A DNA stretch of 64,000 nucleotides from Rhizobium sp. SG_E_25_P2. Its GTDB lineage: Bacteria > Pseudomonadota > Alphaproteobacteria > Rhizobiales > Rhizobiaceae. Under the pieces are notes generated by a model. That model ran no database searches. It saw nothing but the letters and a program-made list of their open reading frames with translations, and was not told where the DNA came from. Shown here one piece after another: positions 1 to 8,346 of the stretch (positions are counted from its first letter, which is position 1; every line of letters begins with the position of its first letter). Location: NCBI RefSeq assembly GCF_029892285.1, contig NZ_JARXVM010000007.1:177136-241135 (forward strand), given 5' to 3'. Made by a program: the position numbers and the translations under genes.

Positions 1-303
1 ACCGAGCAGCGCATCGTTCTCTACAAGGCGCTCGAGGATTCGTTGAAGACGGCCGCGCAGCAGGAAGTCGCCCACCGCATCAACACGCTGGGCAGCCAGG
101 TGGATACGGCGGCTGAGGAAACCATGGCCGGCATTGGCGCCGCAGCTCAGCGCCATATCGGCGATCTCCTGGAGATGCATGAGAAGAACATGCTCTCCAC
201 CCAGGACATCCAGCGCCGCAAGAAGCTGGCCGACGACGCCTTTGCGCGCCGCTTCCAGACCGTGCTCGATAAGCATAATGCGGCCAGTTACACCAAATCC
301 TGA
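1..303 (+). CDS. 3' end of a helical, charged protein (unknown function), truncated by window edge
   Basis: The frame is open from the first base to a TGA at 301-303, so the true start lies upstream; a TTG at 43 is internal rather than a start. About 100 residues are visible. They are rich in Ala, Gln, Glu, Lys and Arg with no Pro and few aromatics, which predicts long helices, possibly coiled coil. There is no membrane segment or recognisable catalytic motif. The gene sits 55 bases upstream of the SPFH gene on the same strand and is probably the first visible member of that operon. It might belong to a helical rhizobial family such as DUF6384, but that is a guess. Confidence 0.6.
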   Translation, partial: TEQRIVLYKALEDSLKTAAQQEVAHRINTLGSQVDTAAEETMAGIGAAAQRHIGDLLEMHEKNMLSTQDIQRRKKLADDAFARRFQTVLDKHNAASYTKS

Positions 304-358
304 CCGAAACAGATGCCGGTCGGACGAGCATACCCCCTCTTGATTGAAAGAGCTATTC

Positions 359-1249
359 ATGACTGACGTCGAAGCCGTCAAGAAAGTCCGCGACAGCAAT
401 CGCGGCTTCGCGAAAATCGCCGCCGGCGCCGCTGTGCTGGCGGCCATATTCCTGGTCGCCTCCGGCGGCTTCTACACCGTCGACCAAGGCGAACGCGGCG
501 TCATCCTTCGCTATGGCGCGGTCGTCGGCACGGCAGAGCCGGGCCTCGGTTTCAAACTGCCCTTGATCGACAAAGTGGTGAAGATCACCGTGCAGAACCG
601 CAGCCAGCTTTATGAGCGGGTCAGCACCTATTCGCGCGACCAGCAACCAGCCGAAATCACGCTATCGGTCAACTACCGTCTACCGGCCGAACAGGTCGCC
701 AAGATCTATGCCGAATATGGCAGCGAGGGCGGCGTGGTGAACCGCCTGATCGATCGGCGGGTCTATGAGCAGGTCAAGAATGTCTTCGGCCAGTTCAACG
801 CCGTCACCGCCATACAGGACCGCGCCCGTCTGAACGCCGAGGCAGAGGCCGCCATCCGCGACACCGTGCGCGGCCCCGTCATCATCGACAGCGTGCAGAT
901 CGAGAACATCGATTTCTCCGACGCCTATGAACAATCCATAGAGAACCGGATGCTGGCCGAGGTGGAAGTGCAGAAGATCCGCCAGAACGCCGAGCGCGAA
1001 AAGGTGCAGGCGCAGATCACCGTCACCCAGGCGCAGGCGCGCGCCGATGCCGTGCGCGCAGAGGCCGAGGCCAATGCGGCGGCGACACGGCTGGCCGGCG
1101 AGGCGGAAGCCGACGCCATCAAGGCCAAGGGCGCGGCGCTGAGGGATAATCCCGAACTCATCAACCTGACCGCTGCGGAAAAGTGGAACGGCCAGCTGCC
1201 CTCCACCATGGTGCCGGGATCGGCTGTGCCCTTCATTGGCGTCAAGTAA
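359..1249 (+). CDS. SPFH/Band 7 (prohibitin-family) membrane protein
   Basis: A 296-aa protein. One membrane anchor at about residues 17-42 is followed by an SPFH/Band 7 domain (about 38-200) that opens with the family pattern VDQGERGVILRYG. An Ala/Glu/Arg-rich coiled coil (about 200-255) follows, as in prohibitins and HflK/HflC. SPFH proteins form large ring- or cage-like oligomers in the membrane and often regulate AAA+ proteases; a AAA+ ATPase lies two genes downstream. ATG 359 is preferred over TTG 344 because the purine run GAAAGAG just upstream can act as the ribosome site. Family assignment is firm; the partner and role are inferred. Confidence 0.9.
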   Translation: MTDVEAVKKVRDSNRGFAKIAAGAAVLAAIFLVASGGFYTVDQGERGVILRYGAVVGTAEPGLGFKLPLIDKVVKITVQNRSQLYERVSTYSRDQQPAEITLSVNYRLPAEQVAKIYAEYGSEGGVVNRLIDRRVYEQVKNVFGQFNAVTAIQDRARLNAEAEAAIRDTVRGPVIIDSVQIENIDFSDAYEQSIENRMLAEVEVQKIRQNAEREKVQAQITVTQAQARADAVRAEAEANAAATRLAGEAEADAIKAKGAALRDNPELINLTAAEKWNGQLPSTMVPGSAVPFIGVK

Positions 1250-1264
1250 AGTGGAGACTTGCCT

Positions 1265-2407
1265 ATGAATGCGGTCGAGCCGGCGGCGGCGCAATATTTC
1301 CAGACGGTCCGCGCCGCTTTTGTCGGGCTTGAAGCCTATCTCGACGGTCCCGGCCGCAACACTGCGGCGCGCGATCTCACCGCGACGCTGGTGATGAAAT
1401 ATGTCGAGCGCCTCAAGACGTCGCTCGCCTGCTGGGAAAACAAGATCGGCTTCATGGAGCGTTTCCGCATTTCCCGGGCGGAGTCGGGCTTTCCGGTGTT
1501 TCAGAACGTGCTGGAACTGGAAAATGACCGCCGTTCCGCACCCGAAAAGCTGGCGGCCATTCCCGATACAGGCAGGCTGAAAGCCGAGATGGTCGATTTC
1601 ATCCTGCGCAACAAGGCGTTTCCGGAAGAGCTGCAAAGCCGGATCGCCGAGCGGCTCTATCTCGAAGAGGCGCAGAAGGGCGAAGTGTTCTCGCCGGTGG
1701 TGCTGCCTGAGACCTCCGCCGTATCGGTCAATGCCGAGAGCTTGCGTCCGTCTGTGGTCGTCAACTGGGCGGCCTTTGATGGCGCGCAGACGCTGCCGAT
1801 GATTTACATCGCCCGCATCGAGGACTCCTCTGACAACCTGACCCGCATGCTGGTCAAGGCGGATGGAACCCTGAATGAGAAGATCGATATACCCTTCCCC
1901 GTCGGCGGATTTCTCAATCCCGAACTCGCCGCCCGCTTCGATGATTTCGTGATCCGCAACAGCGGCTATGCTTTGACGCCGGTGACGATCGCGACCAATC
2001 TCGACAAGGATTTTCCGACGCTGCATCCCAAACAGATGCGCAGGATCGTCATCGGCCCGTTTTACTCAGCCGGGATTACCGAAAACAACGAAGTGATCAA
2101 CTCGATCCTGTCACGGGTGCGCAAGGCCGAAAACGCCTGGCTCTTGACCTGGACGGTGCAGGACGTCATCTCGAAACAGGAAAAGCCTGCCCAGCGCGGC
2201 TTTTTCTCTTCCACGCCGGCCGAGCAGATCTTCCATATCGACACCAATGATCTCGAAGCGGCGCGCATGGGCGTCACCGCTTTCGAGAAACACGCGCTGG
2301 TGCCGCACGACGCCTATACCGCGCTCTACGCTTCGGGCGAAGCCGAACGGGTGTTTGCGGGCTACAAGGTCCATGTCATCTCGGGCAACCAGGTGACGGA
2401 TGTCTGA
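1265..2407 (+). CDS. conserved hypothetical protein of SPFH/AAA+ operon
   Basis: A 380-aa protein I do not recognise. It has no signal peptide, membrane segment or obvious catalytic motif. It looks like a soluble mixed alpha/beta protein with a helical N-terminal third. ATG 1265 sits 9 bases after GGAG (1252-1255) and is preferred over TTG 1259. The gap to the SPFH gene is 15 bases and to the AAA+ ATPase 45 bases, so co-transcription is very likely. Position between a membrane scaffold and an ATPase suggests an adaptor or substrate-binding role, but nothing in the sequence proves it. Confidence 0.7.
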   Translation: MNAVEPAAAQYFQTVRAAFVGLEAYLDGPGRNTAARDLTATLVMKYVERLKTSLACWENKIGFMERFRISRAESGFPVFQNVLELENDRRSAPEKLAAIPDTGRLKAEMVDFILRNKAFPEELQSRIAERLYLEEAQKGEVFSPVVLPETSAVSVNAESLRPSVVVNWAAFDGAQTLPMIYIARIEDSSDNLTRMLVKADGTLNEKIDIPFPVGGFLNPELAARFDDFVIRNSGYALTPVTIATNLDKDFPTLHPKQMRRIVIGPFYSAGITENNEVINSILSRVRKAENAWLLTWTVQDVISKQEKPAQRGFFSSTPAEQIFHIDTNDLEAARMGVTAFEKHALVPHDAYTALYASGEAERVFAGYKVHVISGNQVTDV

Positions 2408-2452
2408 GAACGGCGGCGGGCCATTGCGGCCAGCCATGACCGGGAGGAACAT

Positions 2453-4366
2453 ATGTCGCTGAACACCGGCCTCACGGCCATTTCCGAAGACGATCTCCGT
2501 ATTCATCTGACGACTGCCCAAAGTTTTGTCGGTCGTTTCTCGATGATAGAGAGCGATGCGGCGAATGCCGGCGCGCCGATCGCTGGAACGGGCCGCCGCT
2601 TCGTCTCCACCGTTTCGACCTCAGGCATGCGCCGGACGCGCGAAGTGGATCTGTCCAAGGCGATCCAGGCGGCGCGCGTCGACGACCCCATGCTGTCGCC
2701 CCGTCAGCACGCCCTGCTCTATCGCGCCCGGCGCGGGGTGATGGCGGCGCTGGCGATTTCGGATGTCTTTGCCCGGCAAACAGGACTGGAAGCGCTGAAG
2801 GCCCGCAACGCCGCATCCCCTCTGTCTGGACCTGACGCAGAACAGTTCAAGGCGCTCTTGTCGACATCCGCCTTCGTCGCCGCCTTCTCCTTCGCCGCCT
2901 ATCTCTCTTCGACGCTTGCGGGCGAAGGTGAGCCTGTCGAGGACGTCACCGAACCCGATTTCCTGTTCGACACGCCGCAGGAGGCGCTGAAATCGATCAT
3001 CGCGGGTCTGGAGCGAGCGCTTTCCGGCGCCCCCGACGATCTCGCTCTCCTGAGCCGCGCCCGCGCTTTCGCCCGCGACGCCATTGGCGGGCTGATGGCG
3101 CGCAAGCCGCGCTTCACCGGCCTAGGTCCCTTCGAGACAGCCCATATCCGCATCGAAAGCGATGACTTCGATCTGAACGGATTCGATGTTGCGCCTGGCC
3201 AGAAGCGTAAGCCGCTTGTGATGGCCTTCAAGAAACCGGACGAGGTCATCGGCAATCACATCGCCAAATATCAGGGCATGAAGCTCGCCAAGATGATCAT
3301 GGCCTATGACTTCACGCGTGGCCTCAACCCCTTCGTCGAACTTGGCGGCTTCCTGTTCACCTTCATCGGCGACGGCATGCCGGGCACCGGCAAGACGACG
3401 CTGATCCAGATGATCGCCGGACTGATCAACGATTACTGCCAGGTGGCGGGCTACGCCTTCCATTACGAGAATTTCGGCGTCGACCAGATCTCGTCCTATC
3501 AGGGCAAATCCGGTCAGAACTGCAAGGCCTTCATCGACAATATCATGAACCCCAAGACGATCGGCTTCGGCACGATCGACGATGTCGACCAGGTGGCCGC
3601 CAAGCGTTCTGACGACCGGGCGTCATCAGGTCAGCAGGAAGTGACGGCCGTGCTGATGGAGGCCTTCGCCGGCGCCTCCACCGTGGTGCGCGGCAACTGC
3701 TCCTTCGGCATGTTCTCGAATTATCCCGAAAATGTCGATGATGCGCTGCGCCAGCGCGCCGGCGCCCGCTGGCTGGTCGACGGCCCGCAGACGCGCGAAG
3801 ACTATATCGACATTTTCGCGCTGCTGGTCGGCAAGAACCACCAGATCCCGCTCGGCGAGCACCAGCTCTATGCCGGCCAGGAGATCAAACGCGCCGTGAG
3901 CGCCACCTATGAGGGCCATAGCAGGCCGAGCGAGGAAGGCCTCGTCAAAGTCTGGGAGCGCTTCGAGAAAAGCCGCGGCGGCTTGAAGACGATTGCCGAT
4001 ATCGGCGCCTATCTGCACGAGATCCGGCTCGCCGAATCCCGCTTCACAGGCCGCGCCATCAAGAACATCACCGACGCCATCAAAATGCGCGCCATGGATG
4101 TCGAACTGCCCGACGCGTGGTTCGAAAAGCCCGAGACCTTCCTGCACAAGGATTATGACGCCAAAAAAGCCATGATCGCGGAGCTTCGCCAACCGATCAC
4201 GCTCGACATGGTGCAGCAGGAAATCAACCGCTACGCCGATTCCGAATTCCGCTACGCCGACAAGAGCGACGACGCCGCTGTGAATGACATCATCCGCCGC
4301 GAGCGCCAGCGCGAACGCGCCATCCGGGAGATTGAGGCGATGAAAACGGAGGGGCGGTGGAGTTGA
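2453..4366 (+). CDS. AAA+ ATPase, SPFH-operon type
   Basis: A 637-aa protein. The N-terminal ~290 residues are helical and unassigned. An AAA+ core follows: Walker A GDGMPGTGKT (306-315), Walker B-like hydrophobic run ending TIDD (374-377), a sensor-1-type Asn in FSNYPE (N423), and an Arg cluster RQRAGARW (433-440) suited to an arginine finger. The last ~100 residues are highly charged. The start is well marked by GGGAGGAAC. No protease, helicase or zinc motif is visible, so it is probably a remodelling ATPase. It is followed by two TA modules and then by DUF6638 and DUF2333 genes, which I take to be the rest of its operon. Confidence 0.85.
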   Translation: MSLNTGLTAISEDDLRIHLTTAQSFVGRFSMIESDAANAGAPIAGTGRRFVSTVSTSGMRRTREVDLSKAIQAARVDDPMLSPRQHALLYRARRGVMAALAISDVFARQTGLEALKARNAASPLSGPDAEQFKALLSTSAFVAAFSFAAYLSSTLAGEGEPVEDVTEPDFLFDTPQEALKSIIAGLERALSGAPDDLALLSRARAFARDAIGGLMARKPRFTGLGPFETAHIRIESDDFDLNGFDVAPGQKRKPLVMAFKKPDEVIGNHIAKYQGMKLAKMIMAYDFTRGLNPFVELGGFLFTFIGDGMPGTGKTTLIQMIAGLINDYCQVAGYAFHYENFGVDQISSYQGKSGQNCKAFIDNIMNPKTIGFGTIDDVDQVAAKRSDDRASSGQQEVTAVLMEAFAGASTVVRGNCSFGMFSNYPENVDDALRQRAGARWLVDGPQTREDYIDIFALLVGKNHQIPLGEHQLYAGQEIKRAVSATYEGHSRPSEEGLVKVWERFEKSRGGLKTIADIGAYLHEIRLAESRFTGRAIKNITDAIKMRAMDVELPDAWFEKPETFLHKDYDAKKAMIAELRQPITLDMVQQEINRYADSEFRYADKSDDAAVNDIIRRERQRERAIREIEAMKTEGRWS

Positions 4367-4388
4367 TGTACGAGGATCTTCGTATTAT

Positions 4389-4682
4389 ATGAAGCAGGAA
4401 GGGTTTCGCTTCGCAAAGGAAAAGGTGCTGAAAGCTCTTGCTGATGGCAGCTACCTGCATGAGACGCGAAACGCCATTGATGTGAAAAACCTGTTGCAAA
4501 TGGGACTGGTCACTGCAGAGGAAATCGCCACTGTGATCCGCCGCTGCACGGGCTCCCATCACACGAGTTCGCCACATCACTGGTCTGCAGAGATCACGGT
4601 GCATGTGCTCAGGCGGGACGGTTGGTACATCAAATTCTACTTCGTCGATCCCGATACCGTATTCATCAGCGTGCACAGATAG
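4389..4682 (+). CDS. MqsR-like type II toxin candidate
   Basis: A 97-aa protein starting 22 bases after the ATPase stop, with GAGGA about 12 bases before ATG 4389. Its layout follows MqsR (RelE-superfamily mRNA interferase): an N-terminal Lys/Leu helix, a TRNAIDVKN segment, the helix EEIATVIRRC, then C-terminal strands with WYIKFYF and VFISVHR comparable to the YLK...VSF end of MqsR. The central SHHTSSPHHW segment is His-rich. Toxin-first order and a downstream zinc-finger protein fit MqsRA. Overall similarity to MqsR is low, so the class is an inference; DUF4258-type toxins are an alternative. GC is lower than in the flanking operon genes. Confidence 0.5.
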   Translation: MKQEGFRFAKEKVLKALADGSYLHETRNAIDVKNLLQMGLVTAEEIATVIRRCTGSHHTSSPHHWSAEITVHVLRRDGWYIKFYFVDPDTVFISVHR

Positions 4683-4690
4683 GTGTCCAC

Positions 4691-5302
4691 ATGAAACTTT
4701 ATTCGGCAGGCGATAAAGGAAAGGCCCTTTGCGATCACTGCCAGGGATTGGTGGCGGCCACCTATGCCTATCGCACCGTACCGTTCAGCGATGGCGAGGG
4801 AAAAGCCCGGAATATTCTCGTTTTGGTGTGCGACAGCTGCGGCGCGGTGATTGCAACGCCAGCTCAGTCGACGCCGGCGATCCGGGCCGCGCGCGAGGTC
4901 GCGGTTAAGCCCATCGAACTCAACCTGCCGGCGCCGTTCGTGGAAGCGCTCGATCTGGCTGCATTTCGGATTGATCCCGAGGCAGCCACAGAATTCAGGA
5001 AGCGGTTGCTCGCCTATTACATTCTAGAGACGGCCGAAACCGAGCCGAGCCAGAAAGATCTTCAGGATCGATTTTCGCGGCATGGCGAAGCCTTTCGCAG
5101 CGATGCGCCCAAACGACGCCTGTCGTTCAAGGTGACGCCCCGGCTGAACAACGCTCTGGATCATATTCGCGCAACAACGAGTTTGACGAAAACGGACATC
5201 ATCAAAGCTCTCGTGGTGAAAATCTATGAAGACATTGTCCAGAGCCCGTCGCCCCGGGATCTCAGGGAGCTTCGCCGACTGGCCGCTGTCACTGCCGCCT
5301 AA
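4691..5302 (+). CDS. MqsA/YgiT-like zinc-finger antitoxin with RHH-like C-terminus
   Basis: A 203-aa protein whose ATG lies 8 bases after the preceding toxin stop. Four cysteines in two CxxC pairs (C14/C17 and C47/C50) form a YgiT/MqsA-type zinc finger, the toxin-binding domain in MqsA. The C-terminus is not the Xre-type HTH of MqsA. Instead residues about 155-190 (strand RRLSFKVT, then two helices with TKTDIIKALVVKIYED) read like a ribbon-helix-helix DNA-binding fold. The middle (about 75-140) is helical and unassigned. The longer frame starting at 4622 lies inside the toxin and lacks a ribosome site. The antitoxin role is inferred from pairing and the zinc finger. Confidence 0.6.
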   Translation: MKLYSAGDKGKALCDHCQGLVAATYAYRTVPFSDGEGKARNILVLVCDSCGAVIATPAQSTPAIRAAREVAVKPIELNLPAPFVEALDLAAFRIDPEAATEFRKRLLAYYILETAETEPSQKDLQDRFSRHGEAFRSDAPKRRLSFKVTPRLNNALDHIRATTSLTKTDIIKALVVKIYEDIVQSPSPRDLRELRRLAAVTAA

Positions 5303-5403
5303 CTGTCATCGGAGAACGCGCGCAGATTTACCGATTTGCCCGCATTCGCCGCTTCGAATAGAGTTGAACATTGAGACCGAGCGCGCCTCCGAGGGAAACA
5401 CCC

Positions 5404-5637
5404 ATGACCATTCAGACTGCCATTCAACTTCCGGAAGATGTGTTTGAGCGGCTGCAAAGCGCGGCGAATGAGTTGGGCCAATCGCCCTCCGCATTCATCC
5501 GGCAAGCCATCGAAGAGCATATCGAAGACGTCGAGGACATCAGGCGCGCAGAGGAGGCGCTGGACAAGGTGAAATCCGGCGAGATGCGCACCTACAGCCT
5601 GAGCGAGGCGGCGCGTGAGCTCGGCCTGGACGATTGA
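5404..5637 (+). CDS. RHH-type (RelB/CopG-like) antitoxin
   Basis: A 77-aa protein. It begins TIQTAIQLPEDVFERL and continues with SPSAFIRQAIEEHIED, the beta-strand/helix/helix of ribbon-helix-helix antitoxins; the rest is an acidic helical tail that would wrap the toxin. ATG 5404 follows GAGGGAAAC. It overlaps the RelE-type toxin gene by 23 bases, so the two are translationally coupled. The 101-base gap before it is the only place in the TA insert with room for its own promoter. Confidence 0.85.
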   Translation: MTIQTAIQLPEDVFERLQSAANELGQSPSAFIRQAIEEHIEDVEDIRRAEEALDKVKSGEMRTYSLSEAARELGLDD

Positions 5638-5890
5638 GCTCACCGAAAACGCCAAGAAGGATCTCAAGCATCTGGGCCGGCCAGAGGCCAAACGCATTGT
5701 CCAGTTTCTGCAGGAGCGGGTTGCTGGAGCAGGCGACGCCCGGCGTCTGGGCAAAGCATTGACAGGACGCCGATATGAACATCTCTGGCGCTATCGGGTT
5801 GGCGATTTCAGGATCATCTGCGAGCTTCAGGATGATAGGCTCGTGGTGCTCGTGATCGAGATCGGTCACCGCCGAGACATATACAGGTAA
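5615..5890 (+). CDS. RelE/ParE-family toxin
   Basis: A 91-aa protein starting at GTG 5615 inside the antitoxin gene. WTIELTENAKKDL at the N-terminus, RRYEHLWRYRVGDFRI in the centre and VVLVIEIGHRRDIYR at the C-terminus are typical of RelE-type mRNA interferases, including the basic residues and terminal Tyr-Arg used for ribosome-dependent cleavage. It stops only 8 bases before the DUF6638 start, so the next operon gene may be partly driven from this module. Confidence 0.9.
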   Translation: MSSAWTIELTENAKKDLKHLGRPEAKRIVQFLQERVAGAGDARRLGKALTGRRYEHLWRYRVGDFRIICELQDDRLVVLVIEIGHRRDIYR

Positions 5891-5898
5891 GAATTTTC

Positions 5899-7188
5899 AT
5901 GAAACGCCTCCTCGAATCCGAGCTCATCTATGGTCGCCTGCTGACGGTCGACGCTCCGCATCTGATCGCCCGTTACAACAAGGCGCTCAAGGGCTTCGGC
6001 CTGCCTGAAACAAAGCTTGAGCGCTTCGACATCGACATGACCGGCTTTTCGCCGGAGATAGCGGAAGAACTGGGCGATCGCGATTATCTCGATCCGCTCA
6101 GGGTCAACAGGCGCTTCATCATCCTGACCCCGGAGCAGGAAAACCTGCCGGTGGTCCATACCAGTTTTTCCAACACCGCCGGGCTAATGCATGAATTCTA
6201 CCGCGCCAATGCCCGCGCCATCAGCGCCGTCACCATCAAGGATGCGCTCTATGGCGAGATCGAGGATTCGGTGGCCAAGGTCGAGCATATCGAGGACCTG
6301 CTCTCTATCAACGAAGTGAATTTCCGCGTCCATTCCGCCGAGGATATTCTCGGCAAGGCGTCGGAATTGCGCATGCTCGCCGATCAGGTGACATCGCAGC
6401 CCGAGGCCTGGCGCGACGACGCCATGCTCAACCGCATGGTGGAGCTTGCCAAGATCACCGGCGACATCCGCCAGAACACGCTGGTGCCGGACCAGCTGGT
6501 GTTCCGCCATGACGCCTTCTGGGCCGATCATTTCGGCGGCGTCTATGTCTTTCACGATGCGCGCAACACCACGGTGATCTGCCGCGCCGACACGCCCGGC
6601 TTCAGGAAGGCCCGCCCCTGGCAGGTGTCCTATATCGATATCGATGACCACGACACGCTCTACGGTTTTCTCGCCCGCACCCGACGCATCGAGCTGCCGC
6701 AGGCTTCCTGGGTCATCGCCTCGGGCCTCTATCAGCATCGCATGCGGATGATCCTGCTCGGCCTCGCAATAGCCAAGGATCCGAGTTTCGACGCCGATCG
6801 CGCTGACATGGTCTGGCTGCAAACCTGGGCGCATATGAACGCCGACCGAGTGCTCGCCGATGGCGGCTATCCGCTGCTCAACGAAATGCTGCGCGTTGCG
6901 GATACGACCGGCAGCATCCGCATGCCCGACATCGCCGCGAAAAGCCGCTTCCTGCTGATCCGCGCGGAACCCGCCCATCCCGATCAATGGCTGGTCAACC
7001 GGCTGATCGCGGCGCTGCAGCCGCATGACTTCGTCTCACGCTTCATCTTCGACAAGCAGGGCTTCTACGCAGCCTATGAAGCCTATCCGGAAAAGTTCCG
7101 GGAGCACGTTGTGAAGACGCTCGAAAATACATATCTCAAGGACAAGGCTGGCTTTCGCCGCCGGCTCTACGGCATTCAAGAGGAGTGA
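5899..7188 (+). CDS. DUF6638-like protein of SPFH/AAA+ operon
   Basis: A 429-aa protein with no signal peptide or membrane helix. I believe it matches the rhizobial family DUF6638, whose function is unknown. The central part carries FRHDAFWADHFGGVYVFHDA; no catalytic signature is evident. A weak AGGT lies about 10 bases before ATG 5899. It is 8 bases downstream of the RelE-type toxin and overlaps the following ribosome site (AGGAG within its last codons). The tight link to DUF2333 supports one functional unit with the ATPase and SPFH protein upstream of the TA insert. Confidence 0.65.
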   Translation: MKRLLESELIYGRLLTVDAPHLIARYNKALKGFGLPETKLERFDIDMTGFSPEIAEELGDRDYLDPLRVNRRFIILTPEQENLPVVHTSFSNTAGLMHEFYRANARAISAVTIKDALYGEIEDSVAKVEHIEDLLSINEVNFRVHSAEDILGKASELRMLADQVTSQPEAWRDDAMLNRMVELAKITGDIRQNTLVPDQLVFRHDAFWADHFGGVYVFHDARNTTVICRADTPGFRKARPWQVSYIDIDDHDTLYGFLARTRRIELPQASWVIASGLYQHRMRMILLGLAIAKDPSFDADRADMVWLQTWAHMNADRVLADGGYPLLNEMLRVADTTGSIRMPDIAAKSRFLLIRAEPAHPDQWLVNRLIAALQPHDFVSRFIFDKQGFYAAYEAYPEKFREHVVKTLENTYLKDKAGFRRRLYGIQEE

Positions 7189-7190
7189 GC

Positions 7191-8312
7191 ATGCTGGACC
7201 CGATCATTGCGTTTTTTCAACGCATCTTCAGCGCCATCGGCCGCGGGATCGGCATGATCATCGCCTGGATCCTGTTTCCCTTCCTGAGCGCCAGCCGCTG
7301 GTACGCCTCGCGGGGATTGATCATCAAGGCCGTGGTCGGCCTGTTTCTGCTGATCCTCGTCGGCGCTTACGGCCATTTCATCTGGATGACCCAGGTCTGG
7401 ACGGGCTTCAACCCGGACTATGTCGCCGCCTACAAGCTCGACCAGCGAAAATTCGCCGCCGGCCAGGACGTCAGCGGCGCCGAGAACGCTGCGCCGACGG
7501 CGTGCCAGACATCCGGCATCGTCGAGATCGCCGCCGATCTCATCGATCAGGAGGTCAACCAGAACGCCTGGATTTCCTCCATGCCGCTCTACAAGCTGGG
7601 CCTGTTCGGCATGGATTGGGATCATACGCCCTGGCTCGACAACAAAGCGAGCTTCCAGCGCGGCGTGAACCAGACGGTGCGCCGCACCACCGTGGAGCTG
7701 GTGGATTCTCTGGCCCGCGTGCGCGGCACGTCGGGCATCAACAACACGCTGCAGCTCGCCCGGTCCAACATGCAGTATGACGAGGGCTCCTGGTATGTCA
7801 GCTTCTCGCCCTTCGGCTTCCGCACGCCGACCCAGGACGTCTATCGCCAGGCGGTCACCCAGCTCAACCAGTTCAACACCGAGCTTGGAAAATGCCAGTC
7901 GGTGTTCGATGGCCGCGCCGACAATCTGCTCGAATTTCTCGACCGCATCGCCAACGACCTCGGCTCCACCTCGGCCATGCTCCGGGAGCGGTCAGAAAAC
8001 TACAATGCCGGTTGGTTCGACACGCGCGCCGACGACCGTTTCTGGTTCGCCTATGGCCAGCTCTATGGCTATTACGGCATCCTGACCGCCGCCCGCGCCG
8101 ATTTCGGCCCGGTGATCCGCGAGCGCAATCTCGCCCCACTCTGGAACGAGATGCTCAAGCAGTTCCGCGCCGCGCTCAATATCCAGCCGGCAATCATTTC
8201 CAATGGCCGCGAAGACGGCTGGATCATGCCCACCCATCTCGCCACACAGGGCTTCTACATTCTCCGGGCGCGTTCGAACCTGATCGAAGTCCGCGACGTG
8301 CTCGACCGCTGA
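7191..8312 (+). CDS. DUF2333-like membrane-anchored protein
   Basis: A 373-aa protein. The N-terminus is hydrophobic or amphipathic (IGMIIAWILFPF near 20-35) and is followed by a clear membrane segment (VVGLFLLILVGAYGHFIW, about 48-65). The remaining ~300 residues would lie on one side of the membrane. Features fit DUF2333, an uncharacterised proteobacterial family. ATG 7191 sits 5 bases after AGGAG; GTG 7185 is rejected because it lies within the ribosome site. It is the last gene of the operon, with a hairpin directly after its stop. Confidence 0.7.
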   Translation: MLDPIIAFFQRIFSAIGRGIGMIIAWILFPFLSASRWYASRGLIIKAVVGLFLLILVGAYGHFIWMTQVWTGFNPDYVAAYKLDQRKFAAGQDVSGAENAAPTACQTSGIVEIAADLIDQEVNQNAWISSMPLYKLGLFGMDWDHTPWLDNKASFQRGVNQTVRRTTVELVDSLARVRGTSGINNTLQLARSNMQYDEGSWYVSFSPFGFRTPTQDVYRQAVTQLNQFNTELGKCQSVFDGRADNLLEFLDRIANDLGSTSAMLRERSENYNAGWFDTRADDRFWFAYGQLYGYYGILTAARADFGPVIRERNLAPLWNEMLKQFRAALNIQPAIISNGREDGWIMPTHLATQGFYILRARSNLIEVRDVLDR

Positions 8313-8315
8313 CGG

Positions 8316-8338
8316 GAGGGGCGAAAAGCCCCTCTTCA
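8316..8338 (+). terminator. Rho-independent terminator after DUF2333 gene
   Basis: Perfect 7-bp stem GAGGGGC (8316-8322) and GCCCCTC (8328-8334) with a GAAAA loop, followed by a short T-rich run. It lies 3 bases after the DUF2333 stop and 9 bases before the stop of the convergent PAS gene. Confidence 0.6.
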
Positions 8339-8346
8339 TCCCCTCG

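Noticed and set aside
680..2026. Long open frame (about 450 codons) antisense to the SPFH and 380-aa genes
   Set aside because: Shadow frame of GC-rich coding DNA; composition rich in His, Arg, Gly and Gln, no ribosome site, no family pattern.
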